Assembly (NCBI GenBank): GCA_943370595.1
Contig: CALRRO020000015.1
Location: forward strand, 62,001 to 126,000
Direction of reading: 5' to 3'
DNA from: Piscinibacter sp943370595
GTDB lineage: Bacteria > Pseudomonadota > Gammaproteobacteria > Burkholderiales > Burkholderiaceae_C
Length of the DNA: 64,000 bases
Shown: piece by piece, positions 63,946-64,000 of the stretch
How the letters are laid out: every line of letters begins with the position of its first letter
Position numbering within the stretch: position 1 is the stretch's first letter
Notes under the pieces: model-generated
What the model saw: the letters and a program-made list of their open reading frames with translations, nothing else
Databases searched by the model: none
Told to the model about the DNA's origin: nothing
Translations under genes and position numbers: made by a program

Positions 63946-64000
63946 GCAGCCCGGCAGCGATCGACGCCACGCACGACCTGGCACTGGCGAGCTGGGTCGA
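63942..64000 (+). CDS. fahA: Start of a probable fumarylacetoacetase (cut by window end)
   Basis: Only 19 codons are visible from GTG 63942: an Asp/Ala-rich start and then LALASWV, which resembles the N-terminus of fumarylacetoacetate hydrolases. It overlaps the VOC stop by 4 nt. The pairing of a hydroxylase, a ring-cleavage-type protein and a fumarylacetoacetase would indicate a homogentisate-type route. The short visible part makes this uncertain. Confidence 0.45.
   Translation, partial: MSSPAAIDATHDLALASWV

Overview
The window is high-GC DNA of a betaproteobacterial type, most likely a Burkholderiales species. The basis is the aromatic-degradation gene content, the LysR/LuxR/IclR regulators and the 3'-end tRNA insertion site; no rRNA or other taxonomic marker is present. 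It divides into an integrated genomic island (left edge to about 35.3 kb) and ordinary chromosome (35.3-64 kb). The island boundary is a 48-nt duplicate of the 3' half of tRNA-Asn(GTT) at 35265-35312, next to a tyrosine integrase that carries a premature stop.

Island, left to right. (1) A broken conjugation locus: a conserved conjugation-associated protein, a VirB1 lytic transglycosylase, and a VirB2 pilin cut off after 64 codons. About 0.9 kb of non-coding, palindrome-rich DNA follows. (2) DUF429 and CIA30 genes. (3) A complete RNA-repair and RNA-surveillance locus on the minus strand: Ro60-like rsr, an array of five Y-RNA-like genes, rtcB, an RlaP-type nucleotidyltransferase and rtcA, with a 758-aa PD-(D/E)XK-like protein downstream. 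A textbook sigma-54 promoter precedes rsr, and the activator rtcR is divergent. (4) Next to it, an HNH nuclease gene and 22 tRNA genes, all on the minus strand, covering 19 amino acids (no Ala). Upstream of the array lie a boxA antitermination site, a terminator and a consensus promoter. (5) A cassette with an outer-membrane-like protein, a small protein, a coiled-coil membrane protein and a CHAT protease gene split by a one-base frameshift. (6) A Dyp peroxidase with an unknown partner, divergent from a winged-helix/ATPase regulator, followed by a TfuA-YcaO peptide-modification pair with a 119-aa upstream gene and a LuxR regulator.

The chromosomal part holds a LysR regulator and two co-transcribed lipoproteins (GH128-like glycoside hydrolase; discoidin plus di-haem oxidoreductase). 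It then has a homoprotocatechuate meta-cleavage cluster (hpaG1-G2-E-D-F-H, with hpaR divergent). This cluster is extended by a class II aldolase and two VanA-type Rieske oxygenases, a Liv-type binding protein and two LuxR regulators. After small genes, an MFS/SDR/TetR set and an APC permease, the window ends in an IclR-controlled operon: metallo-hydrolase, flavin hydroxylase, DUF2783, VOC protein, and the start of a probable fumarylacetoacetase.

The most interesting region is 3.6-16.9 kb. A stress-inducible RNA-repair operon with an expanded set of tRNA-mimicking Y RNAs sits beside a nearly complete replacement set of tRNAs on one mobile island. This looks like a portable system for surviving tRNA damage. 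That joint function is inference. The individual parts belong to known families.
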